Assembly: GCF_009363095.1 (NCBI RefSeq)
Contig: NZ_CP045295.1
Span: 744,001 to 808,000, forward strand
Length of the DNA stretch: 64,000 nucleotides
Reading direction: 5' to 3'
Source of the DNA: Paenibacillus cellulositrophicus
Lineage (GTDB): Bacteria > Bacillota > Bacilli > Paenibacillales > Paenibacillaceae
Shown here: positions 35,024-43,814 of the stretch, piece after piece
Position numbering within the stretch: the stretch's first letter is position 1
Layout of the letters: every line of letters begins with the position of its first letter
The notes under the pieces: model-generated
Told to the model about the DNA's origin: nothing
What the model saw: the letters and a program-made list of their open reading frames with translations, nothing else
Database searches by the model: none
Made by a program: the position numbers and the translations under genes

Positions 35024-37296
35024 ACCGTCTCCCCCTTTCTCCCAAGGAAGGATGCATCTTGCAGCAAAGCCGGATTCGCTGGGAGTTTCTCCAGCCAAAT
35101 TCCCGTCGCCTGCCGGACAGCCGCTGCGATGGCCGGCGCAAGCCCGACAGAGCCGATCTCGCCAATTCCTCTCGGCCCGTGCTCGTCGCCTTCCGGCAGA
35201 TCCTCGATCGGCAGCACTTCGACGGGACCAGCCAAGTCGGCTGCGGTCGGAATGAGATAGGTGTCGAGGTTGCCGGTTTTGTATATCCCCTCCTCCATGA
35301 CGGCATCCTCGCTCAGCGTAAAGCCTAGCGCCATCCCGCTCCCTCCCTCGATTTGGCCAAGATAGCCCTGCGGGTTCATGACCGGGCCTGCGGCCACGGC
35401 ATGGAACTGGTCCAGCAGTCGAATGCGCCCGGTCAACCGGTTCACCTCGATCCTGACACAAACCGCGGCATACGAATATAAATAGTGAGCTCCGATCCGC
35501 GCGGTAGGGGACACAGGGTATGCGAAGCTCGTTTCGGCACGGATGGGATCCTTCCCGGCGGCGGCCAGTTCCTGGTACGTCATCACCCGCTTCTGTGTGT
35601 AAATGTCGTAAATACCTCCGTTACCGATCCGGAGACATTCTACCGACACGCTCGCAGCTTCGGCAGCGGCGGCAAGCAACCGTTCTGTAAACGGCTTCTG
35701 CATGCGCTTCAGTGCCTGCCACATCATGCTGGTCGCTCGGGACGCAGTGCTGGAGCCGCTGTCCGGCACCGCATCGGTATCCCCGATAACGAGCCTGAGA
35801 TCGGAAGCGTCCAGACCGTACATCTCGACCAGCATTTGCTCCAGCGTCGCGAGCAGCCCCTGTCCGCATTCTTCGAAACCGAACGCGACCTCTACTTTCC
35901 CGTCTTGCGCGAGCAGAAGCCGGCCACCCGACGGGTCGGGAATGCCATAACCAAGGCCTGCACCATGCATGACGAAAGCAGCTCCGACGCCGGTCTGAAT
36001 CCAGGGCGGCCGGTTCCCGCTTTCCGTGAGATGTTCCCGTTCCCGCCACAACCGTGATTCCCCCAAGGCATTCCATACTTTGAGTGCCCCGCCAGTCGCC
36101 GAAATCGGCTGACCGAAGGGTCCGGTCCCGTCCGCCGGAAGCAGGTTGATGCGGCGGAATTCCCATGGGTCCATGCTGAGCGCCTCGGCGAGGCGGTCCA
36201 TCTGGCCCTCCAACGCAAACAGCGCCTGATTGCCGCCAAATCCCCGGAACTCGCCGGACATGCCGTTGTTTGTGAACACCGAGATGCTTACGGCATCGAC
36301 GGCGCCGAAGGCATAAGAACCAACGGCATGCTCCGTCGCAAAGTTCAGCACCTCCGCACCCAGCGTGGCGTAAGGGCCCGTATCGGCCAGAACCCTGACC
36401 TGATGGGCAAGGATACGCCCCGATGCGTCCGCGCCGGTTTTCATGTGAATGGTCATCGGATGGCGCTTCAGGCCGGCCCGTACCGATTCCATGCGGGATT
36501 GGTGAATCTTCACCGGTTTGCCCGTCACCCTGGCGAGAAGCGCCCCGTACGGCTGGACGTTTAATTCGTCCTTCCCGCCGAAGGAGCCCCCGATCGGGCT
36601 GGACACGACTCGGATCGACTCCGGAGGGACCGCCAAAATCCGCGACAGCTGCAGCCGGTCCATCAGGCCGTGCTGTGTAGGAGAGTAGACGGTAAGTCTC
36701 CCCTCTTCTCCCGGAACGAACAGCCCGCCTTCCGTTTCCATATAGGTGTGCATCTGGCGCGGCGTCCGGTAGGTCGCCTCCACGATATGAGCGCACATCC
36801 CGAACGCCTCGTCGGCATCGCCACGGCGGTACTCGCTTCGGTGAAGCAGGTTGCCGTCCTGATGAAGCTGCGGCGCACCTTCGGCCAAAGCTTCTTCGGG
36901 CTCGGTAAGAACCCGGAGCGGCTCGTAATCCACCTCGATCAGCTGAAGGGCGTATTCGGCGACTTCCGGCGTAGCCGCTGCGACGGCCGCCACGGCATCG
37001 CCCGTATACCGGACCCGGTCCTCGCAGAAGACCGGCTGATCGGCGCGGGCGATGCCGAAACGGTTCAGCCCGGGCACATCCTTCCAGGTCAGGACCGCCT
37101 CCACGCCGGGCAGCGCCAACGCCCGTTCCGTCCGTACGGACCGGATGGCCGCATGCGGATGAGCCGCACGCAGCACCCGGCCGTATAGCATATCCGGCGC
37201 GCTCATGTCCGTCAAATACTTGAGCTGCCCCGTCACTTTATCCGGGCCGTCCGGACGCACCCTCCAGCGCGTTCCGCTGCTGGATCGGCTCAGCAT
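35020..37296 (-). CDS. pucD: Xanthine dehydrogenase, molybdopterin-binding subunit
   Basis: A 758-residue large subunit that oxidises hypoxanthine and xanthine to urate at a molybdenum cofactor. Features: RVRPDGPDKVTGQLKYLTDM at the start, IGGSFGGKDELNVQPYGA (cofactor loop), GEFRGFGGNQALFA, and the catalytic glutamate near the end in GIGEIGSVGLAPAI. ATG 37296 has GGAGGGGAG ahead and overlaps the pucC stop by 7 bases. Confidence 0.94.
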   Translation of the reverse strand: MLSRSSSGTRWRVRPDGPDKVTGQLKYLTDMSAPDMLYGRVLRAAHPHAAIRSVRTERALALPGVEAVLTWKDVPGLNRFGIARADQPVFCEDRVRYTGDAVAAVAAATPEVAEYALQLIEVDYEPLRVLTEPEEALAEGAPQLHQDGNLLHRSEYRRGDADEAFGMCAHIVEATYRTPRQMHTYMETEGGLFVPGEEGRLTVYSPTQHGLMDRLQLSRILAVPPESIRVVSSPIGGSFGGKDELNVQPYGALLARVTGKPVKIHQSRMESVRAGLKRHPMTIHMKTGADASGRILAHQVRVLADTGPYATLGAEVLNFATEHAVGSYAFGAVDAVSISVFTNNGMSGEFRGFGGNQALFALEGQMDRLAEALSMDPWEFRRINLLPADGTGPFGQPISATGGALKVWNALGESRLWREREHLTESGNRPPWIQTGVGAAFVMHGAGLGYGIPDPSGGRLLLAQDGKVEVAFGFEECGQGLLATLEQMLVEMYGLDASDLRLVIGDTDAVPDSGSSTASRATSMMWQALKRMQKPFTERLLAAAAEAASVSVECLRIGNGGIYDIYTQKRVMTYQELAAAGKDPIRAETSFAYPVSPTARIGAHYLYSYAAVCVRIEVNRLTGRIRLLDQFHAVAAGPVMNPQGYLGQIEGGSGMALGFTLSEDAVMEEGIYKTGNLDTYLIPTAADLAGPVEVLPIEDLPEGDEHGPRGIGEIGSVGLAPAIAAAVRQATGIWLEKLPANPALLQDASFLGRKGETV

Positions 37297-38252
37297 AGCG
37301 TCTCCCCTCCTTCGGATGCAGTCTGTTGAAGCAGCTGCCACAAATCTGCGGTGATCAGCGATGCCGCCGTCTTGCGGCGGTAGGATTCTCCGGCGAATAT
37401 ATCGCCAGCCGGTCTGTACTCTTCCATGACCCGTTCATAAACGTCCGGAAGCCGGCTCAGGTCTGCCTTGCTCCCTTCCAGCCATGCTTCAAGAGCGCCA
37501 AGGCGGGCAGGCTTTGCTTTCCCGCCGCCTGTCGCGATCTTCACCTGCCGGAAACAGCCGGCGGCATCGATTTCCGCAGACACTGCCGTCGTAACGAGCG
37601 ACGGGGAGAAGGCTTCGCGTCTCCCTACTTTGTGGTAGACCGCGATCCGAAGCAGCGAAGGCAAGCCGTTATCGCTGCCCGATGCCTGTTGGATCCCGGT
37701 CGCATCCGCCCTTGCAGGAAGCTTGATCGTCAGCAGGATCCGGTTAGGGTCCAAGGCATCGGCGGCACGAAGTTCCAGCCATTCCGTCAAAGGCAGCGGC
37801 GCCATGGGGCCGTGTTCATCCTGCCATTCCAACTCTGCGTCATAGAGGAGCAGCGCCGGCAGCACGTCCCCCACACCGGAGCATACGTTACCTCCGAGCG
37901 TCGCCACGTTTCGTACAGATGACGCTGCCGTGCTGCGGATGGCTTCCCCCACCAAAGGGTAAAGGCTGGCTAGGCTCGGATGTCTCCGGCATGTTCCGAG
38001 GGTTACCTGGGAACCGATGCATAATCCCCCGGCCTGCATGAACACCTCCCGTAAGCCGGTCACACGCTGTAGGTCGATCCAATGCGGGGAAATGCTCCGT
38101 GTTCCGGCCTCCCATTCCGTACGGAGGAGTGTGCCGCCAGCGACATAGTCCGCTTGCTGACCAAAACGGCGTTTCAGCAAATAGGCTTCCCGGGCATCTG
38201 CCGGATGCCATACAGTCGGTGCACTCATCACCGGGTTGAAGGTAGCATCCAT
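37290..38252 (-). CDS. pucC: Xanthine dehydrogenase, FAD-binding subunit
   Basis: A 320-residue FAD subunit of the CoxM/XdhB family: FAD loop QQADYVAGGTLLRTEWEAG and the typical ASSVRNVATLGGNVC and GDVLPALLLYDAELEW. It is the first gene of the nine-gene puc operon (pucC, D, E, uraD, pucL, pucM, pucH, pucF, pucG), in which nearly every junction is an overlap of a few bases. ATG 38252 is eight bases after AAAGGAG; ATG 38258 is possible. A GlnR/TnrA box lies 190-206 bp upstream. Confidence 0.93.
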   Translation of the reverse strand: MDATFNPVMSAPTVWHPADAREAYLLKRRFGQQADYVAGGTLLRTEWEAGTRSISPHWIDLQRVTGLREVFMQAGGLCIGSQVTLGTCRRHPSLASLYPLVGEAIRSTAASSVRNVATLGGNVCSGVGDVLPALLLYDAELEWQDEHGPMAPLPLTEWLELRAADALDPNRILLTIKLPARADATGIQQASGSDNGLPSLLRIAVYHKVGRREAFSPSLVTTAVSAEIDAAGCFRQVKIATGGGKAKPARLGALEAWLEGSKADLSRLPDVYERVMEEYRPAGDIFAGESYRRKTAASLITADLWQLLQQTASEGGETLC

Positions 38253-38346
38253 GGCCATCTCTCCTTTGCAGTGTCTTGAATGCATCTTGGTGTTTAAATG
38301 GAATAGATTGGTTGGTTTTTCACACTATACGCCGCCACCGTGTTTG

Positions 38347-38363
38347 TGTAAATAAACTTAACT
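38347..38363. promoter_or_regulatory. Weak second GlnR/TnrA-like site upstream of pucC
   Basis: TGTAAATAAACTTAACT fits TGTNAN7TNACA except for the last base. It is about 95 bp upstream of pucC. Weaker than the site at 38442. Confidence 0.25.
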
Positions 38364-38441
38364 TCGATTTGGGAGTCATGCACAATCACGTTCGTTCGCG
38401 TTGTGCCCGATGCCAAAATTGGGCATGACCCATCAGATTTA

Positions 38442-38458
38442 TGTCATTATTTCTTACA
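38442..38458. promoter_or_regulatory. GlnR/TnrA-type box of the puc operon
   Basis: TGTCATTATTTCTTACA fits TGTNAN7TNACA perfectly and the 17-base TnrA consensus with one mismatch. It sits in the 218-bp gap between pucB and pucC, just past the pucB stop. Confidence 0.6.
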
Positions 38459-38470
38459 CACAGGGAGATG

Positions 38471-39103
38471 TCAGTTCGTCTGAAGCGTCCATATTCGTTT
38501 TGCCTCCGCCCACTCTTCCGGCGTGTCGATATCCAGAACAAGCAAAGGATCGGCAGGGGCCAAGCGGAGCCCTTGAAACCGCGAAGAATCCAGAAGGCGC
38601 TTCGCCCCCTGATCCCCTTTCAGTCCGGCTGCCGCCTCAAACATCGTTGCCGACAGAACCGCAGGCGGCATCGCCTCCCTTCCCGCCTCGCTCATCACAT
38701 AATCCAGCCCGGGAGCTGATCGCCACGCGTCGATCAGCTGCATCAGCCAAGCCGGCGACACGTACGGCTGGTCGGCCAACGCCACAAGCACCGCATCGGC
38801 ACCTGCATCGGAAGCAGCACGGATGCCGCACTGCAGCGAGAGCGCCATGCCTTGATCCGCTTCCAGGCAGACAGCGACGACAATGCTAGGGCCGTCCGCT
38901 TGGTCTGCAAGGAGGCCGGCGTTCAGCCATACCAGCGGGTCTTCGGGATGAACGACTACGATCAACCCGCTCAGGCCGCTGTCCCGAAGCGCCACCAAGC
39001 CGCTGCCGGCCAGATGCATACCTGGTGCAAGCTCCAAGGACTGCTTGCGGCAGCCCATTCTCCGGCTGCTTCCCGCCGCAAGGTATACGCCCATGATGCT
39101 CAT
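38471..39103 (-). CDS. pucB: Molybdenum cofactor cytidylyltransferase-like protein
   Basis: A 210-residue nucleotidyltransferase of the MocA type, which adds CMP to the molybdenum cofactor for insertion into xanthine dehydrogenase. The nucleotide loop LAAGSSRRMGCRK is canonical; VLVALADQPYVSP holds the metal-binding Asp. It overlaps the stop of pucA by ATGA. It ends 218 bp before the puc structural operon and may close the operon that starts at 48.9 kb. Confidence 0.92.
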   Translation of the reverse strand: MSIMGVYLAAGSSRRMGCRKQSLELAPGMHLAGSGLVALRDSGLSGLIVVVHPEDPLVWLNAGLLADQADGPSIVVAVCLEADQGMALSLQCGIRAASDAGADAVLVALADQPYVSPAWLMQLIDAWRSAPGLDYVMSEAGREAMPPAVLSATMFEAAAGLKGDQGAKRLLDSSRFQGLRLAPADPLLVLDIDTPEEWAEAKRIWTLQTN

Positions 39104-40059
39104 GCATGCCGCCTTTCCCGAACAGCCGCTTCAGTGCCGCTCTTCCACTGCACCAGCCGGGCCGCGATGCTGACGGCGATTTCGGCGGCGCCTTCCGCTC
39201 CAATGGAAAGACCTGCAGGGGCATCCACGAAGTCCGGGAGCGGCAGCTCACCAAAGAGCAGCCCGATCCTCCGCGCGGAGCCGATGACGCCGACGTACTC
39301 CGGCTGCAGTGGAAGAAGGCGCTGCAGCATCTCCCGGTCGCGGCGCAAATGATGGCTGGCAAGGACGACGTAATCGCGCATGCCGATGCGCAGCTCCTCA
39401 ACGATCCTGCCGGCATCGCCAACAACCGTTTGGGCCAGCGGGAACCGCTCCTTGCTGCACCAATCGTCGCGCCAATCCGCCACCGCTGTCGTAAATCCGA
39501 TGGAGCGCGCCATCGCCTCCAGCGCCGCCGTTTCCTCCCCGGCGCCGAAAATGATAAGCCGGCGGCTCGGAGCCAGCCGGGTCGCATAGAAGAACACTCC
39601 CTGCCCTGCAACCGAATCCTGAATTGGGCCGTCTTCCTCCAGCCGGTAATCCATTTCTTGATCCGGGCGGAGTTCCCGAACGAGCCGGACAGCCGTCCCC
39701 TGTAGGACGATTTTGACCGCTTCCAGAAGCACCGCTAGAAGACGGCCTTCGATCGGCTCCAGCAAAATGACCAGCTCGCCTCCGCAGCCCATATCCTCTC
39801 CCCAGATCGGGTCGACGCCAGGCTCAGTATTATAACTCACCCATTCGAAACGGCCGCGCTCGAGAATCCGGGGAACCCTTGCAGCGAGATCCGCTTCCAG
39901 ACAGCCGGGGCTGATGCTGCCGATGCGGTGTCCATCCGCGGCCATCAGCATCATGGCTCCGGACTTGCGGTAAGCATGGCCGCGCACCGATACCAGGCTC
40001 GCAAGCACGGCCGTCCCCTCTTCATTCTGCACGTACCGGAGAATGCTTTCCGTCTCCAT
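39100..40059 (-). CDS. pucA: Xanthine dehydrogenase maturation factor, XdhC/CoxI family
   Basis: A 319-residue chaperone that binds and sulfurates the molybdenum cofactor. The N-terminal domain has LASLVSVRGHAYRKSGAMMLMAADG and GSISPGCLEADL; a cysteine-glycine motif MGCGGELVILLEP follows; the C-terminal Rossmann-like domain has LIIFGAGEETAALEAMARSIGF and SHHLRRDREML. It begins 61 bases after the deaminase-like gene, so it may be read from the upstream operon. Confidence 0.93.
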   Translation of the reverse strand: METESILRYVQNEEGTAVLASLVSVRGHAYRKSGAMMLMAADGHRIGSISPGCLEADLAARVPRILERGRFEWVSYNTEPGVDPIWGEDMGCGGELVILLEPIEGRLLAVLLEAVKIVLQGTAVRLVRELRPDQEMDYRLEEDGPIQDSVAGQGVFFYATRLAPSRRLIIFGAGEETAALEAMARSIGFTTAVADWRDDWCSKERFPLAQTVVGDAGRIVEELRIGMRDYVVLASHHLRRDREMLQRLLPLQPEYVGVIGSARRIGLLFGELPLPDFVDAPAGLSIGAEGAAEIAVSIAARLVQWKSGTEAAVRERRHA

Positions 40060-40099
40060 CCGAACTCCTCCTTACATGCATTTTCCTAAAAATACAGCG

Positions 40100-40121
40100 A
40101 TCCTGTTCCTTGAAGCAGGAT
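40100..40121 (-). terminator. Weak hairpin between the deaminase-like gene and pucA
   Basis: ATCCTG/CAGGAT arms with a 10-base loop, followed on the minus strand by CGCTGTATTTTTAG. It might only attenuate transcription into pucA and pucB. Confidence 0.35.
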
Positions 40122-41443
40122 TACAATCTACGGAGCAGCTTTTGCAAGGCCTGGTTCGCTCCGTCGAGTACCCGCGGCTTATCCAGGGTCAGCACCTGCC
40201 TTCCTTCCATCACAACATGACCGTCGATCATCACCATTTCGACATCCCCGCGGGTGGCGGCGTAGACGACCCGTGAGAACCAATCCGCGTCAAAGGAAGG
40301 ATAGACATGATAATCTTCCAGGTCCAGCAAAATCAGATCTGCAAGTTTTCCCGTCTCAATACTTCCGATCTCCCGTTCCATGCCAAGCACTTCCGCTCCG
40401 CCAATCGTGGCCATTCGCAGCACGGTCCTCGCGTTCATGACCGTCGGACCGTGCGCCACCTTCTGCATGTATGCGGATAATCTCATTTCCTGAAACATGT
40501 CAAGGTTGTTGTTGCACGGGGCTCCGTCCGCGCCGAGGCCGACCGGGATACCGCTTCGCATCAATTCCGGCACTTCTGCAATCCCCGATGCCAGCTTCAG
40601 GTTGGAACCCGGACAGTGGGTGACTTTGACGCCGCGCTCGCGGATGATCCGCTTTTCCTCGTCATCGAGCCAAATGCTGTGCGCGAGCACGAGATTCGGT
40701 CGGGCAAGGCCGATATGGTCCAGATAAATTACGTTCCGCATCCCCCGTTCGGCCTCCACCATGGCGATCTCGCCCCGGTTTTCCGACGCGTGCGTGTGCA
40801 CCAGAACACCGTAATGTTCTGCCAAATCCCGGACTTCGGTCAGCAGGCGCTCGGTGCAGGAGACGACAAAACGCGGGCAGAACGCATAACGGATCCGCCC
40901 CCCGGCAGCCCCGTCCCACACTTGCAGCAAATCGACGCTTTCCCGGAGGGAGCGATCCGTATCCTCCTGCAGCGCCAGGGGCACCTCATCGCCGTGATCC
41001 ATCATCACTTTGCCGGAAAACGCCCGAATGCCGCTTTCCTCGATCGCCTGAAAAGCCATAGAGGTATGGTGCACGGTCTCCATATCGAGAATGGTCGTCG
41101 TCCCACTGCGGATCAGTTCGCCGAGGCCAAGCAGAGCCGAATAGTACACCGACTCCTCGTCATGTGCGGCTTCGAGCGGCCAAATTTTTTGTTTTAGCCA
41201 ATCAATCAGCTCCAGGTCGTCGGCCCGTCCGCGAAAGAGCGTCTGGCATAAATGGATGTGCGTTTGCACAAAGCCGGGCAGCAATACTTTGCCCCCGGCT
41301 TCAATTACCCGGTCGGCTTCGCTCGGCGCGCCGGGTCCAATATGAGTAATGCGGTTGTCCTCAATCCGAACATCGCCATGGATAATTTCATCGGCCGGAT
41401 TCATTGTCATGATGATGGCATTGCGTATGATCGTCGTTGTCAA
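40121..41443 (-). CDS. TrzA/AtzB-type amidohydrolase (probable purine or heterocycle deaminase)
   Basis: A 440-residue amidohydrolase related to SsnA, 8-oxoguanine deaminase and TrzA/AtzB. HxH metal motif in PGFVQTHIHLCQTLFRG; then HTHASENRGEI (His and Glu), LAHSIWLDDEE, HCPGSNLKLASGIAEVPEL and the final Asp in GLGADGAPCNNNLDMF. The start appears to be TTG at 41443, because AAGGGGGAAGCGCC lies directly before it; the longer ATG frame lacks an RBS. In this context it could deaminate an aminated purine such as guanine or 8-oxoguanine and feed urate formation; this is inference. Confidence 0.87.
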   Translation of the reverse strand: MTTTIIRNAIIMTMNPADEIIHGDVRIEDNRITHIGPGAPSEADRVIEAGGKVLLPGFVQTHIHLCQTLFRGRADDLELIDWLKQKIWPLEAAHDEESVYYSALLGLGELIRSGTTTILDMETVHHTSMAFQAIEESGIRAFSGKVMMDHGDEVPLALQEDTDRSLRESVDLLQVWDGAAGGRIRYAFCPRFVVSCTERLLTEVRDLAEHYGVLVHTHASENRGEIAMVEAERGMRNVIYLDHIGLARPNLVLAHSIWLDDEEKRIIRERGVKVTHCPGSNLKLASGIAEVPELMRSGIPVGLGADGAPCNNNLDMFQEMRLSAYMQKVAHGPTVMNARTVLRMATIGGAEVLGMEREIGSIETGKLADLILLDLEDYHVYPSFDADWFSRVVYAATRGDVEMVMIDGHVVMEGRQVLTLDKPRVLDGANQALQKLLRRL

Positions 41444-41536
41444 AGGCGCTTCCCCCTTCTTGTACGGAAAGTCCGGGAGATGCCGCACGGATGCCGCTTC
41501 TCCCGGACACGATTCTTCCTCGTATCGCCGGGCTGC

Positions 41537-42856
41537 TCAGCCCATTTTCCCCGGATTCAGGAGACCGAGCGGATCGTTATGCCTCTTACGTTCCTGCATG
41601 CCGGGTATTGCCCCGCGTCCACCATTGTCCAGCAGCCAGGTATGGGGATCATAAATTTCCACGCCGATGGACCGGCAGGTGTCTATGATATGGTACAGCC
41701 GTTCTTCCGTGCTGTAGCGGACGACGGGCAGGCCGTTCGGCTGGAGTTTGCCCCTCGAGCGGATCCATTCAAAATGCAGCAGCATTTCGTCCCCGAACAT
41801 CGATTTCAGCGTCCGGATCTGCTCCAAGTAGCAGTCCTGCTTGAAACCTGCTTGCAGGTAGGTATAGGCCGGATCACGCTTCAGCGCCCAGAGTGTCGTA
41901 TGGTTCCAGGTAAAATCGGACAGCCCGATCGATTTGCGGTACTTCTCAGGGTCAATGACATAGCCGATTTCCCCGCCGAAAGCTGCGGCGAGTGCTGGCA
42001 GCGCTTCGGCGGCATGCCCGGCGATTTCGGTAAAAACCACCGATTTGCCGTGTGCGATCACTTTTTCCAGCGGCTTGAAGAAGGAGGGAATCGGCCACTC
42101 CATCGGCGTGATCAGCCGTTTGGGGATTGCCGCTTCCTCCGCCAGCGCTTCCCCGAATCGGACCGCATCTTCCAAGCGATCGAAGTTCACCACCACCTGT
42201 GCCCACTCGGTCCGGGGTGCCAAAGGAATGACCAGCTCGGTGACGATGCCCGTCGTCCCGTAGTTATGAATATAGTCCTTGAGATCCTCGCCGTGGACTT
42301 GGAAAACCTGCGGCTCCTCTTCCATCGTCAGGACGGTCGCCTCCAGCACGTTGCCGTCCCACAGGTCGCCCCAGGTAATCGACCCGACGCCCCCGGAGCC
42401 GCCGCACACGAACCCGCCGACCGTCGCCTTGGCGAAAGTGCTCGGGTAAATCCGCAGTTCCTGTCCCTGCTCCCGGGCCGTCTTTTCCAGGACGCCGAGC
42501 TTGACGCCGCACTGTACACGGGCATAGCCGCTGCCAATCTCCAATATTTCGTTCATGCCGCTGAGGTCCAGCACCAGGCCGCCTTCGAGCGGGATCGCCT
42601 GTCCGTAGTTCCCGGTTCCCGCTCCGCGGACAGTGACGGGAATCCGATGCCGGTAAGCAATGCGCAGCGCTTCACGGATTTCATCGACCGTAGCGGGTAC
42701 GAGAACGGCATCCGCTTTTTTGTCCTTCAGTTTTCCGCTCAGCACGGGGGAATACCAATAAAAATCCTTCGACAGCTTTTCGACCGCCGTTTCGTCGGTA
42801 AGCAGCTTCAGTGCGCTGAACGCTTCAGGCAATTCAGGCTTCCATACCATTGACAT
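41537..42856 (-). CDS. FAD-linked oxidase, GlcD/VAO family
   Basis: A 439-residue flavoprotein of the vanillyl-alcohol oxidase/GlcD group. The FAD-binding PCMH domain is clear: ADAVLVPATVDEIREALRIAYRHRIPVTVRGAGTGNYGQ, then GLVLDLSGMNEIL and KATVGGFVCGGSGGVGSITWG. The C-terminal half is the substrate cap domain. Members oxidise 2-hydroxy acids or similar carbons. ATG 42856 is preceded by GGGTGG; ATG 42850 is possible. It may act on a hydroxylated or ureido acid made by its neighbours, but nothing in the sequence fixes the substrate. Confidence 0.85.
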   Translation of the reverse strand: MSMVWKPELPEAFSALKLLTDETAVEKLSKDFYWYSPVLSGKLKDKKADAVLVPATVDEIREALRIAYRHRIPVTVRGAGTGNYGQAIPLEGGLVLDLSGMNEILEIGSGYARVQCGVKLGVLEKTAREQGQELRIYPSTFAKATVGGFVCGGSGGVGSITWGDLWDGNVLEATVLTMEEEPQVFQVHGEDLKDYIHNYGTTGIVTELVIPLAPRTEWAQVVVNFDRLEDAVRFGEALAEEAAIPKRLITPMEWPIPSFFKPLEKVIAHGKSVVFTEIAGHAAEALPALAAAFGGEIGYVIDPEKYRKSIGLSDFTWNHTTLWALKRDPAYTYLQAGFKQDCYLEQIRTLKSMFGDEMLLHFEWIRSRGKLQPNGLPVVRYSTEERLYHIIDTCRSIGVEIYDPHTWLLDNGGRGAIPGMQERKRHNDPLGLLNPGKMG

Positions 42857-42932
42857 GAGGAACCACCCGCTTTCTTTGGATTCACAGCTTACTCCATATA
42901 GAAGAACATTGCGTGAGGACAATTTTTCGATT

Positions 42933-43814
42933 TCATAAAACGGTGCTAATCCGTTCCTGAACGACCGGATTCCGCAGGGGAAGCAGGGAGCCGATCCGGC
43001 ATTCGGCCGTATCCCCATCCTGGATGTCTACCGATCCCGGTGTCCCGGTCATGATGATATCGCCGGGATAAAGGGTCATCATCCGCGAGAAATACGAGAG
43101 AATCAACCATGGGGAATAGATCATGTCGGATACACAACTTCTGTACCGGACCGATCCGTTAAGCACGGTCTGTATATCCAGTCCATCCAGGTCCCCGATT
43201 TCGTCCATGCCGACCAGCTCCGGTCCGAAACTGAAGAAGGTGTCATAACTTTTCGAGCGGCCAAGAAACCGCGGGTTGCGGGCGTGGATGTCCTGGGCAG
43301 TCATATCCAGCGTCGGAACGATGCCGGCAAGTACGTGCGGCGCCTCTTCGGGACTGACGTGCTTGCAGGTCTTACCGATCACCAGGCCGATCTCCGCCTC
43401 GGCAGTAATGCGTCCGGCCCCGTCCGGAAGAACAATAGCCTCACCTGGGCCGATCATCGTGCTTGCCGGCTTCAAGAAGCAGATAGGCTCTTGCTCCGGC
43501 GGCACTACGGCTATATCCGCTGCTTTTTTCCGGAAATTCGCGCCAACGCCCCAGACATTGACCGCACCATGATACAAGGGGCCAAGATGTGCCTGCTCCA
43601 AGGGAACGGAGGGAATGGCGGTAAGCACCTCCTGCCCTCGTTCCCGCAGCCATCCGGACAGCGCCGCCGCCTCGCCGGTCCGCAGCAGTTCCAGAACGGT
43701 CGTCGGCCAAGCCGTTCCAAGCAATTCATTGATCCCGGTTAAGGGAAATACCCGATTGCCTGCGACGATGCCCGCGCTGCCTGGCCCGCTTCCCGCCAAA
43801 GTTACGAGCCTCAT
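42933..43814 (-). CDS. Fumarylacetoacetate hydrolase family protein
   Basis: A 293-residue FAH-fold enzyme. The metal-binding pattern is visible in ITAEAEIGLVIGKTCKHV (E-x-E) and later TLDMTAQDI; GRSKSYDTFFSFGPELV and DIIMTGTPGSVDIQDGDTAECRI are typical of acylpyruvase and ureidoglycolate-lyase-like members. It is coupled to the creatininase-like gene by ATGA. A C-C or C-N lyase/hydrolase step in the pathway of this operon is likely. Confidence 0.88.
   Translation of the reverse strand: MRLVTLAGSGPGSAGIVAGNRVFPLTGINELLGTAWPTTVLELLRTGEAAALSGWLRERGQEVLTAIPSVPLEQAHLGPLYHGAVNVWGVGANFRKKAADIAVVPPEQEPICFLKPASTMIGPGEAIVLPDGAGRITAEAEIGLVIGKTCKHVSPEEAPHVLAGIVPTLDMTAQDIHARNPRFLGRSKSYDTFFSFGPELVGMDEIGDLDGLDIQTVLNGSVRYRSCVSDMIYSPWLILSYFSRMMTLYPGDIIMTGTPGSVDIQDGDTAECRIGSLLPLRNPVVQERISTVL

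Noticed and set aside
38380..38426. Two short inverted repeats (GCACAA/TTGTGC and ATGCC/GGCAT) as a purine riboswitch or terminator
   Set aside because: No conserved purine riboswitch core and no T-run; at most an operator or an incidental hairpin.
41471..41508. GTCCGGGAG/CTCCCGGAC hairpin as a terminator inside the ABC-hydrolase operon
   Set aside because: The long loop and missing T-run make it doubtful; it may only tune downstream expression.
41252..42853. 533-codon plus-strand frame across two genes
   Set aside because: Antisense to the FAD oxidase and deaminase-like genes, both of which have clear motifs.
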